Assembly (NCBI GenBank): GCA_963513935.1 | Contig: OY740773.1 | Coordinates: 104,579,291 to 104,643,290, forward strand | Origin: Aphrophora alni | Lineage: Eukaryota > Arthropoda > Insecta > Hemiptera > Aphrophoridae | Direction: 5' to 3' | Length of the DNA stretch: 64,000 nucleotides | Part shown: positions 55,951-64,000 of the stretch, piece by piece | Layout: the number at the start of each line of letters is the position of its first letter | Position numbering within the stretch: the first letter of the stretch is position 1 | Notes under the pieces: generated by a model | Database searches by the model: none | The model's input: only the letters and a program-made list of their open reading frames with translations | What the model was told of the DNA's origin: nothing | Translations under genes and position numbers: made by a program

Positions 55951-58205
55951 CCTCTAGATGACCTTTAGTTGTACTCTCTAGCTATACACTAGATGATCTC
56001 TAAGTGTACTCTCTAGGTATACCTCTAGATGACATTTAGTTGTACTCTCTAGCTATACACTAGATGATCTCTAAGTGTACTCTCTAGGTATACCTCTAGA
56101 TGACCTCTAGGTGTACTCTGTAGCTATACTCTAGATGACCTCTAGGTGTACTCTCTAGGTATACACTAGATGATCTCTAAGTGTACTCTCTAGGTATACC
56201 TCTAGATCACCTTTAGTTGTACCCTCTAGCTATACACTAGATGATCTCTAGGTGTACTCTCTAGCTATACCTCTAGATGACCTTTAGTTGTACTCTCTAG
56301 CTATACACTAGATGACCTCTAGGTGTACTCTCTAGGTATACCTCTAGATGACCTCTAGGTGTACCCTCTAGCTATACACTAGATGATCTCTAAGTGTACT
56401 CTCTAGGTATACCTCTAGATGACCTCTAGGTGTACTCTCTAGCTATACACTAGATGATCTCTAAGTGTACTCTCTAGCTATACCTCTAGATGACCTTTAG
56501 TTGTACCCTCTAGCTATACACTAGATGATCTCTAGGTGTACTCTCTAGCTATACCTCTAGATGACCTTTAGTTGTACTCTCTAGCTATACACTAGATGAC
56601 CTCTAAGTGTACTCTCTAGGTATACATCTAGATGACCTCTAGGTGTACTCTGTAGCTATACTCTAGATGACCTCTAGGTGTACTCTCTAGGTATACACTA
56701 GATGATCTCTAAGTGTACTCTCTAGGTATACCTCTAGATGACCTTTAGTTGTACCCTCTAGCTATACACTAGATGATCTCTAGGTGTACTCTCTAGCTAT
56801 ACCTCTAGATGACCTTTAGTTGTATCCTCTAGCTATAAACTAGATGGCCTCTAGGTGTACTCTGTAGCTATACTCTAGATGACCTCTAGGTGTACTCTCT
56901 AGGTATACACTAGATGATCTCTAAGTGTACTCTCTAGGTATACCTCTAGATGACCTTTAGTTGTACCCTCTAGCTATACACTAGATGATCTCTAGGTGTA
57001 CTCTCTAGCTATACCTCTAGATGAACTTTAGTTGTACCCTCTAGCTATAAACTAGATGATCTCTAGGTGTACTCTCTAGGTATACCTCTAGATGACCTTT
57101 AGTTGTACCTTCTAGCTATACAATAGATGATCTCTAGGTGTACTCTCTAGCTATACACTAGATGATCTCTAGGTGCACTCTCTAGCTATACTCTAGATGA
57201 CCTATAAGTATACTCTCTAGCTATACAATAGATGATCTCTAGGTGTACTCTCTAGCTATATTCTAGATGACCTATAGGTATACTCTCTAGCTATACTCTA
57301 GATGACCTTTAGTTGTACTCTCTAGCTATACACTAGATGACCTTTAGTTGTACTCTCTAGCTATACACTAGATGACCTTTAGTTGTACTCTCTAGCTATA
57401 CTCTAGATGACCTTTAGTTGTACTCTCTAGCTATACACTAGATGACCTTTAGGTGTACTCTCTAGGTATACTCTAGATAACCTATAGGTCTACTCTCTAG
57501 CTATACTCTAGATGACCTATAGGTCTACTCTCTAGCTATACTCTAGATGACCTATAGGTCTACTCTCTAGCTATACTTTAGATGACCTATAGGTCTACTC
57601 TCTAGGTATACTCTAGATAACCTATAGGTCTACTCTCTAGCTATACTTTAGATGACCTATAGGTCTACTCTCTAGCTATACTTTAGATGACCTATAGGTC
57701 TACTCTCTAGCTATACTTTAGATGACCTATAGGTCTACTCTCTAGCTATACTCTAGATGACCTATAGGTCTACTCTCTAGCTATACTCTAGATGACCTAT
57801 AGGTCTACTCTCTAGCTATACTTTAGATGACCTATAGGTCTACTCTCTAGGTATACTCTAGATAACCTATAGGTCTACTCTCTAGCTATACTTTAGATGA
57901 CCTATAGGTCTACTCTCTAGCTATACTTTAGATGACCTATAGGTCTACTCTCTAGCTATACTTTAGATGACCTATAGGTCTACTCTCAAGCTATACTTTA
58001 GATGACCTATAGGTCTACTCTCTAGGTATACTCTAGATAACCTATAGGTCTACTCTCTAGCTATACTTTAGATGACCTATAGGTCTACTCTCTAGGTATA
58101 CTCTAGATAACCTATAGGTCTACTCTCTAGCTATACTTTAGATGACCTATAGGTCTACTCTCTAGCTATATCTAGGTGTTCTCTCTAGGTATACCTCTAG
58201 ATGAC
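55951..58205 (+). repeat. CTAG-rich satellite, main block
   Basis: About 63 units of about 35-36 bases. The left two-thirds (to about 57.3 kb) mixes several unit variants in a recurring order, giving a higher-order repeat of a few hundred bases (compare about 56094, 56625 and 56840 onwards). The right third (about 57.47-58.16 kb) is homogeneous, alternating ACTTTAGATGACCTATAGG and ACTCTAGATAACCTATAGG. Each unit carries two or three CTAG or TCTAGA palindromes. There are no open frames. Confidence 0.97.
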
Positions 58206-58523
58206 CTTGAAGATCAAACAAGAATCAACTTTATAGATTTTGTTCTCGTTTTAGTGAAATATTAATGTTGCAAAAACTTTTAATAAAAAAAAAATAATAC
58301 GGTGCAGGAATAATTGACAAAAAATTACCTTGTTCACCGTCAATAAAAGTTTGATTTTAATCTATTGACGCTGAGGATGTCTTTTCAACACAAGTGAAGC
58401 AACAAAGTTTAAGCCTTTATTTTTTTGCAAAAACAGGTTTCATGTATAATTTTTGATTGACGACTACGAAATGACATTTTTTGTTATTTTTTATTTGATT
58501 TTGGGAGTGAGGTAGTAGGAAAG
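58206..58523. repeat. R6 copy, native flank of the right 290-bp repeat
   Basis: AT-rich spacer with R6-type sequence: TTTTTGATTGACGACTACGA, TTTTGGGAGTGAGGTAGTAG, GAAAGTTTGTGCGATG. The R6 match runs continuously into the 290-bp repeat, so the right copy looks like the original location. Confidence 0.5.
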
Positions 58524-58813
58524 TTTGTGCGATGTATTTTGTACAGTTTATATTAATTATTGACTAAAGTTAAACGTTGTTCTTATTTCCAATGCCACCT
58601 ACATCTCCAACTAATATCTCACTTACCATGCACAGCACCAGCTCAGACCTCCAGCTTGCTTAGACACAATGTGCTGTAGATTATGTGCTTAGAATTGTCT
58701 ATTGCCTATTTACAGCAGATTGCGCTAAACTGTACCAAGACGATGCACAGTGTGCGCGACCTGCTTCTTTCAGAATACCATCAGTTATGATTTACGATAA
58801 TGCAAGTAACTTT
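58524..58813 (+). repeat. 290-bp inverted repeat, right copy
   Basis: Begins TTTGTGCGATGTATTTTGTA and ends GCAAGTAACTTT; inverse of 55661-55950. It is less AT-rich in its centre (AGCTCAGACCTCCAGCTTGC). A 76-codon frame at 58685-58915 runs out of the repeat and has no motif. Confidence 0.9.
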
Positions 58814-59109
58814 TGTATTATGTTTTATAAAAACATTGTCTTGTTTCATTATGATTTACTTATAGCGTGTAAACTATATATTATGTTTTACAAAAACATT
58901 GTCTCATTTCATTAAGGAAAATATATTGCACTCTGTGGGATTTATTAAAAGTTGTAACATGATTGTGTACATTTGGTTTGCAATTAAAATTGACAGTTTA
59001 TTAAGTTATAACACAATTTATTATTGTTTCTCTAAAAAGATTTAAAGAAATCATTAACCAATCTGTATTGCACCCCCTCCCTCCCAGCAAGTAAGTTAAA
59101 ATATACATA
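58814..59109. other. No gene recognised
   Basis: AT-rich; TATGTTTTATAAAAACATTG is imperfectly repeated at 58819 and 58882. Confidence 0.4.
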
Positions 59110-59320
59110 GATACCAGTACTCAAAAAAGTCCCAGGACGGTTAAAAACTTTAAAAGTTAGACAGCTCAAATTTTCCATTTTTTTTTTTTTTTTTTTTTTT
59201 TTTGGTGGTAAAACACTATATTTTGGCTTTATAAGGTAAATTCAATCCCACCTCAAAATGGTGTTTTTAGAGACTATTCAAATTTAAATCCCCATTGAGG
59301 AATACCTCATTTTAATTGTT
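59110..59320. repeat. Partial fold-back family A and poly(T)
   Basis: CTCAAAAAAGTCCCAGGACG resembles an element terminus. AATTTAAATCCCCATTGAGG and AATACCTCATTTTAA match the A-arm blocks near 10.76-10.79 kb. A T run of about 25 bases lies at 59179-59203. Confidence 0.5.
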
Positions 59321-59744
59321 TGATTATATAATTGCGCAAAATAAAGATCGCTATTACTACAATATAAAATGACGGTATGTTAAATATTTTCTACTACAGT
59401 CTTACAACTTTATATTTACTTCACGACTGAATCGATCTACTTTAAATGATTATTACGATCGTAATGTCCTACTTTTAATAGAGTTGAACGTGGGAATTGT
59501 TCGTTTCCATTGTTGGCAAAATTGCTGGCATAGTGTTTTATCGCAGAGTTTTGGTTTTCATGCCGGAAATGTTGAATTATTCAGAACTTTGACGGTGTTT
59601 CTGTTTTTATTCATTAACTGTTTCCTCTTGACCTGAATTGACACTTCAACAGTTAACTTTTATTGGGTTAAATAGTGTTTAAATTAAGAATTGTGAATAT
59701 CAAAACATTTAGATAAAAACAACCTCGGAGATATGTATTTAACA
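59321..59744. other. No gene recognised
   Basis: AT-rich sequence without identifiable features. Confidence 0.4.
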
Positions 59745-59960
59745 ATATACACTCGCATGCCTGGAAGGTGTACGTAAAGGAGCTTTTATTCTCTTCACTC
59801 ACGTCCATACCACGGCCCTGCCAATATTTGTTGGGAGGTCAGGCTTCAAAATTACTTTTTTGAATATAAATTCCCTATTTGTCATCGTAGAGAGGTGGGT
59901 TTGGTACCCACATACTCTTTGATTTTCAGAGGTCATACATTTTGAAGATCTGTAAAAAAT
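59745..59960 (+). repeat. Dispersed repeat R8
   Basis: GGAAGGTGTACGTAAAGGAG, TCACGTCCATACCACGGCCC, GTCATCGTAGAGAGGTGGGT and TTGGTACCC; third copy of R8, in the same orientation as the other two. Confidence 0.65.
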
Positions 59961-60034
59961 CAAAAATCGAAAATTTCATGGTTGAGTCTATTCAGGAAGA
60001 GAACTCGTAAAGGATTTTCTATTTACATAAATAG

Positions 60035-60190
60035 AACAGACAGAACCTGAGCTGACAGAACAGTTGACACGTTGTTGGAGAGCATTTTATCAGGAACAGA
60101 ATCTCTGTGGAACCAGTAGAGATTTGTTAGGTTCCTACTCGAATTCATATGATGTCGTAGGAACAAGAATGAAGATGTTTGACATCATCT
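60035..60190 (+). CDS. Candidate internal exon, unknown gene
   Basis: A 156-base segment is open in one plus-strand frame. It is preceded by a T-rich acceptor-like sequence (TTTTCTATTTACATAAATAG, ending at 60034) and followed by a strong donor, ATCT|GTAAGTA, at 60191. Both borders would be phase 1, so the exon is symmetric and adds 52 codons. The peptide has balanced composition unlike the AT-driven frames elsewhere (TEPELTEQLTRCWRAFYQEQ, then NLCGTSRDLLGSYSNS, YDVVGTRMKMFDII). I do not recognise a family. A stop (TAA at 60028-60030) just before the acceptor excludes a longer upstream extension. It could be chance or a pseudo-exon, but it is on the same strand as the two ratchet-like sites. 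Confidence 0.4.
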
Positions 60191-60414
60191 GTAAGTACGT
60201 GAATTTATATTGGATTCCAGAACAATAAAATGTCTATTTATGTTTTATGTTTAAAGTTGGTTAGGTAATGAAACCTTCTGGGTGCCATTGTTTGAGTGAC
60301 GGTCCTCTTCTTTAAGAGGCCCTTGTCGATTAATAAAACTTACCTTATATTTTGTATACTGTGTAAGTGAAAAGGATTAAAAGCACATTAAATAGAGTCA
60401 CCTATCCTTACCTA
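60191..60414. other. Downstream of candidate donor; no gene recognised
   Basis: AT-rich. GTAAGTA at 60191 is the putative donor. No next exon is apparent in the following 4 kb. Confidence 0.35.
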
Positions 60415-60565
60415 CTAACTTTGGAATAGTCTAATAGCGTCAGGGTCAGCATAGAACAAGAATTGGTCAAGAGAATCCTGATAGGAAAGATGAAAGATTG
60501 GGATCTAACCCAAGATTAGATGAAGAAATGTGTAGAGCCAGCTAAGGTTCATCAGCCTTCCAACA
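60415..60565 (-). repeat. Dispersed repeat R1
   Basis: GAATAGTCTAATAGCGTCAG, GAACAAGAATTGGTCAAGAG, CCTGATAGGAAAGATGAAAG, GGATCTAACCCAAGATTAGA and GTGTAGAGCCAGCTAAGG; well preserved. Confidence 0.85.
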
Positions 60566-61199
60566 TCCTTAGATTTTGTAATTACAATGAATACATGTAT
60601 TTTCGAGTATGAATAAATGTATATTTTGTAGTGTTATATAGTAATTCTGATCTACACAAACTAAAGACTCGTCCGTCGCAAAACACATTTACCTATCAGA
60701 TTTGAAGAATGTTTAATACATCTTCAAGCAGAAAACCAGTTTTTTAAACTATTTTAACGGTAAATTACATAACGCTTAACCTTGTGTTGATAACGAATCT
60801 ATGAGTCTGTTAAACTTAACCAGGGTTTGAGAGTTGACGCCAACAATGTTTGGCTTAAATTGACGCTAATTGGCAGAACTAGTTGGGAGAGGATGGATAT
60901 TAGGCAATAAAACCACACCTCCTCGGTTTTGTCCGCACTCTGCCGGGATTCATTACACAGTTTTGGAATCCTGACGAATATTAATGTTCTTCAGGATAGG
61001 TTTTGTTCCGAAGAGAGAACGTTATAATATTAAAGTGACCTGCTAAATGTTAATGCTGACTAGAATGAACCAAGTTTTATAGTATTAATTTTAAATGAAA
61101 ATATAGATTCAGATAAAAAGGTCAAACATGTGCTAAAACTACACTACTTAGTGTTTGTATGATATAGGGACAGTTATTTTTATAAAGTTGGTCTTTAAA
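60566..61199. other. No gene recognised
   Basis: AT-rich with a less AT-rich patch at about 60.83-60.98 kb lacking an extended frame. Confidence 0.4.
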
Positions 61200-61360
61200 G
61201 AGGCAGTTTAAATGATACAGACAGACACATGCGTGAAATTATAAGGGTACTTGGTTTTATCTACTTATAGTAATAAAGAGAAATCAATGAAAATGTAATC
61301 CATTTTCGGCTATTGAATTCTTTGCCTCACATTTCACAAAAAATGTTTTTTGTCATACTG
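61200..61360 (-). repeat. Dispersed repeat R7
   Basis: ATACAGACAGACACATGCGT, GAAATTATAAGGGTACTTGG: the reverse of the R7 landmarks at 42.6 and 43.14 kb. Confidence 0.65.
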
Positions 61361-61650
61361 CTTCAAAAACAGCTGTTTTCAATACATGCATTGTGATGCT
61401 AACTTTGTTCTTTTAAGTCCTAGGATCTAAAAACATCAACTGAGGTCGAGGTTATCAGCTGTTACTTCGTTTATACGAATTAATGAACGACTGTAAAGCA
61501 TCTATAAAAACGCCGATACTCTCGATTTTAAATAACCGTTAAAACCGCTGTTACCATCGATTTAAAGGTAAATAAGTTATAACATTTTAGTTTTTGTTAA
61601 TTTGTTCTGTTATATTATTTGCAGTATAACGAAAAATATAGTTCATCGTT

Positions 61651-61748
61651 TGGACCAAAAGAAGCTTTTCGATTCTCGCTAATTTTCCGTCCTCGGCTCC
61701 GCCTCTGCCGATAAACTAAGCTTGTAAGAAAAGCTTCATTTTTGGTCC
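61651..61748. repeat. Short inverted repeat, about 20-bp arms
   Basis: GGACCAAAAGAAGCTTTT at the left and AAAAGCTTCATTTTTGGTCC at the right enclose about 60 bases. It could be a tiny MITE or a structured RNA; no second copy was seen. Confidence 0.6.
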
Positions 61749-61749
61749 T

Positions 61750-62060
61750 ATTTCCATAAATATTGTGCAAAATCGGTAAAACTGTTTTTGAGAAATTACG
61801 TCTTTTATAACAGTCACAGAGGTTAACAAGACTTGGGGAGAAATGAAGGCACTTGCTGGAGACAGGGACAGATGGAGAGCTCTTCTGGACGCCCTATGCT
61901 CCAATAGGAGATAAAAGGAAATAAGTCAAGTCAAGTAAGTCAATAACAGTCACACGTCGATTTTTTGGTTTTGTAACGATAACTCACGAAGAGGGATTTC
62001 TTTTTTTTTAAAGTTGGCAACCAGTACCTTTTATAAGGGTGTTTAGCTACACTTGACCAA
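61750..62060 (+). repeat. R2-related unit split by a LINE insertion
   Basis: GCAAAATCGGTAAAACTGTT, TTGAGAAATTACGTC, TTTTATAACAGTCACA on the left and ACAGTCACACGTCGATTTTT, GTAACGATAACTCACGAAG on the right form one R2-type unit once the insertion at 61819-61942 is removed. A further R2-like piece follows at about 62.12-62.29 kb. Confidence 0.65.
61819..61942 (+). mobile_element. 5'-truncated LINE insertion with 12-bp TSD
   Basis: The 124-base insert is flanked by identical ATAACAGTCACA copies (61807-61818 and 61943-61954). It starts in frame and encodes 31 residues to a stop at 61912-61914 (EVNKTWGEMKALAGDRDRW, then RALLDALCSNRR). This is the A-DR-WR-LL-AL-C end typical of LINE ORF2. After the stop comes a short tail of AAGTC-type repeats. 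The clean frame and perfect duplication suggest a fairly young, severely 5'-truncated copy. Confidence 0.85.
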
Positions 62061-62374
62061 CATTTTATCATCGTTTATATTTGTACTTTGTCAATTATTA
62101 CTGATTTTACGGTTTGTTTTTTTTATTTTCATATTACAATAAATTTGAACGAAATCGGTAAAGCCTATTTTGAGAGATTGAGTATTTTGTAACTTCTCCG
62201 TAGCCGATTTTTTTCTTCTTACTGATGAATTATGAACCGGTATTTTTTGGAGATATGTCGACCAGTTATACAAAAATACCACAATTTTAGTTATTAAAAA
62301 AAGTCTCGAGTATGACCAAATTATACCAAATTTGATTATAATCGGTCCACCGGTTTAGATAGATAGATATTATT
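62061..62374. other. No gene; R2-like piece
   Basis: R2-like AACGAAATCGGTAAAGCC and TTTTGAGAGATTGAG near 62148-62180, then AT-rich sequence. Confidence 0.4.
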
Positions 62375-62560
62375 ATTAAAAAAAGGAAGAAAATAACATA
62401 AAATAAAGATGTCTAGCCCTCGAATACTTTACAAGTGTTAAGGTCGGAGAATAACTAAAGAGAGGTGATTGGAAAGATAAAAGAGAGGGACAAAACCTAA
62501 CCCAATACTACATGAAAAAAGTGTAAATCCAACTAGGTTCCCTAAGTATTACCAAAGCTG
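62375..62560 (-). repeat. Dispersed repeat R1
   Basis: GGAAGAAAATAACATAAAAT, AAAGATGTCTAGCCCTCGAA, TACTTTACAAGTGTTAAGGT, GAAAGATAAAAGAGAGGGA and GTGTAAATCCAACTAGG; well preserved, with a short deletion in the middle. Confidence 0.8.
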
Positions 62561-63034
62561 AGAGTGTGCGTATTTCTTGTACAAAGTTGTGGTACAAAGA
62601 CTGTTGACACAGTAACCAAGGGAGAAAAAATACCTCCACTAATAACCTAAGTATTTAATAAACAGAATATTTTTTAATCATAACCTATTAAATCATTGCA
62701 ATGCCGGATTCCACTGTAGTTTGACTGTATAAACGAAAAGCGGATGCTGTTAGTACAGGCAAGGTCATGATGACACACAGAGCATGTCCGGAGGTGACTA
62801 GTGCCGCGTGACACAGTCGGATTCAAGGAGAACTACAGCTCTAAATATCATCAGTTAGTTAATTGCTTTTTAATTTATTGTTTGGAAGTCGCCATTTTGT
62901 TGTATATCCAGTTAAAGTTTAATCGGTTATTATTTGAGTTTAATATTCGTAGGTTAGGTTAGGTTGATTACTTTAATTATATAACTGATACCTTCATTCT
63001 TGACGATTCCGTGGGGCCTTATTTTTACATTATT
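62561..63034. other. No firm gene; GC-richer patch and TTAGG tract
   Basis: From 62700 to 62850 the sequence is less AT-rich (GCATGTCCGGAGGTGACTAG), with no convincing frame. GTAGGTTAGGTTAGGTT lies at about 62950. Confidence 0.3.
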
Positions 63035-63165
63035 TCATGTAGTCTTGAGTTAGATCCCTCTCTTTCATCTTACGTTTTAGGGTATTCGAGGGTATAAAGA
63101 TTAGGGGTCTTTATTTTATGTTGTTTTCTTTCTTTTTTATATAAGACGATGATGACAGCGAGGTT
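63035..63165 (+). repeat. Dispersed repeat R1
   Basis: CATGTAGTCTTGAGTTAGAT, CCCTCTCTTTCATCTTACG, GGGTATTCGAGG, TAGGGGTCTTTATTTTATG and GACGATGATGACAGCGAGG. The part between CTTTC and GTATTCGAG is deleted. Confidence 0.8.
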
Positions 63166-63186
63166 TACAACTGTTTCATTTTGGTT

Positions 63187-63330
63187 TGGTTAGGTTAGGT
63201 TAGGTTGGGTTGGGTTAGGTTAGGTTAGGTAGGGTTGGGTTAGGTTAGATTAGGTAGGGTTAGGTTAGATTAGGTAGGGTTAGGTTAGGTTAGGTTAGGT
63301 TAGATTTGGTTAGGTTAGGTTATGTAATTT
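63187..63330 (+). repeat. Interstitial (TTAGG)n tract, about 140 bp
   Basis: The longest telomere-type tract in the window. It is mostly GGTTA pentamers with variants GGGTTG, GGTAG and GGTTAGA, so it is diverged rather than freshly added. It directly follows an R1 fragment. Confidence 0.9.
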
Positions 63331-63777
63331 TCCGCCACATTATTGTGCAGTTTTAAGGTTAGAATATTTGTGACCAAAATGGCAGCCATTTTGTAGCTCA
63401 TATTGGAAAAATTACAATTTTTATACGTCGTTTTCTCAACAACTTCAAAATTGAATTTATTTTTGTGTTTATTTCAGTAATTATTAAAAGGAGAAAATTA
63501 ATTTGTGTATTAAGAAATACATTATTATCTTGCACCTGATAAGTCATTGGATGTATTCTAATACCATTTGTTAAAACCGTATTCATTATGAAGAAATTGG
63601 ATTTTGGGCGTGGCTTAGTTCCCCCACTACAATATGAAGGTTTGGCCTAACTTATTTAGTTCAGTTGCACAAAAGTCTGTAAAACAGCTGTACAGGAACA
63701 TGAAATGAAGTCGTGCAAGTTTCGATTTCAAATAATAATTAAAGGTTTCTTAGTTATTTTATTTATAATACAACTAT
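63331..63777. other. No gene recognised
   Basis: Contains AAAATGGCAGCCATTTTG, a palindrome seen in other repeats (10.19, 22.21 kb). AT-rich. Confidence 0.4.
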
Positions 63778-64000
63778 ATACAGGGTGAAGAGAGAACAAA
63801 GTGCCCAAAATATCAGGTTGATTGTACACTTTATTTTCAACAAAATTGACTCTATCCTATCTCGCTTTTTTCCCAGATATAATTTCCCGCCGCTTTTTAG
63901 GAAAAAAAATTGAATTAAAAACTATATTTTCTCACTTTATTTTCCACCCTTTCCGCCCTAAATTGGAACAAGAATTATTATATCTTGTAATTATTTTGTA
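63778..64000. mobile_element. Left end of a CAGGGTG-type element (cut by window)
   Basis: TATACAGGGTGAAGAGAGAA at about 63777 matches the termini of fold-back elements C and D. The element would continue beyond the window; the right end is not visible. Confidence 0.5.

Noticed and set aside
55393..58205. CRISPR-like array (short repeats at regular spacing)
   Set aside because: There are no unique spacers; the units are contiguous tandem copies in a eukaryotic repeat context.

Overview
This window looks like gene-poor, repeat-dense DNA from an arthropod, most likely an insect. The base composition is strongly AT-rich. There are interstitial TTAGG/CCTAA pentamer tracts, the ancestral insect telomere unit. 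Decayed insect-type non-LTR retrotransposons, an insect-type DDE transposase with an SPDLTPL motif, and many fold-back elements ending in CAGGGTG are also present. I cannot name the order with confidence; a large-genome hemipteran would fit. No intact protein-coding gene was found. The longest open frames (52.9-54.1 kb) are products of a 14-bp minisatellite.

Layout: 0-5.3 kb holds copies of a dispersed repeat (called R1 here), long GA tracts and a hammerhead-like relic. At 5.36-5.50 kb lies a fold-back element built around a tRNA-like sequence. At 6.3-7.85 kb a non-LTR element on the minus strand has its 3' coding end tandemly amplified. At 8.5-9.2 kb is a four-copy array. At 10.58-12.78 kb three fold-back elements abut at TATATA joints. 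From 12.8 to 25 kb there are scattered repeats, a juxtaposed splice acceptor/donor at 17.1 kb, a coding-like relic at 20.3-20.6 kb and another fold-back element at 21.1-21.7 kb. At 25.0-25.8 kb is a transposase pseudogene. At 30.1-31.6 kb are two tandem repeat blocks, at 32.4 kb another LINE tail, and at 33.7-33.9 kb a hairpin element carrying a hammerhead-ribozyme fold. From 35 to 42 kb there are LINE-tail triplications, a 52-bp array, opposed R1 arrays, a fold-back element and a long TC tract. From 45 to 49 kb there are two more LINE tails and the N-terminal half of a transposase. At 51.0 kb is a second juxtaposed splice site and at 51.2 kb a small MITE. From 52.9 to 58.8 kb are two large satellite arrays separated by a LINE RNase H pseudogene, the second associated with a 290-bp inverted repeat that is identical by eye. 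At 60.0-60.2 kb is one candidate internal exon, followed by a 5'-truncated LINE insertion with a 12-bp target-site duplication at 61.8 kb.

How it may fit together: the two AG|GTAAG sites on the plus strand (17.12 and 51.02 kb) resemble recursive-splicing (ratchet) sites, and a plus-strand exon-like segment with a GTAAGT donor lies at 60.2 kb. I infer that the window may be mostly one very long intron of a plus-strand gene, filled with transposon debris. This is a hypothesis that transcript data could settle. Repeat boundaries and copy numbers were estimated by eye and are approximate.
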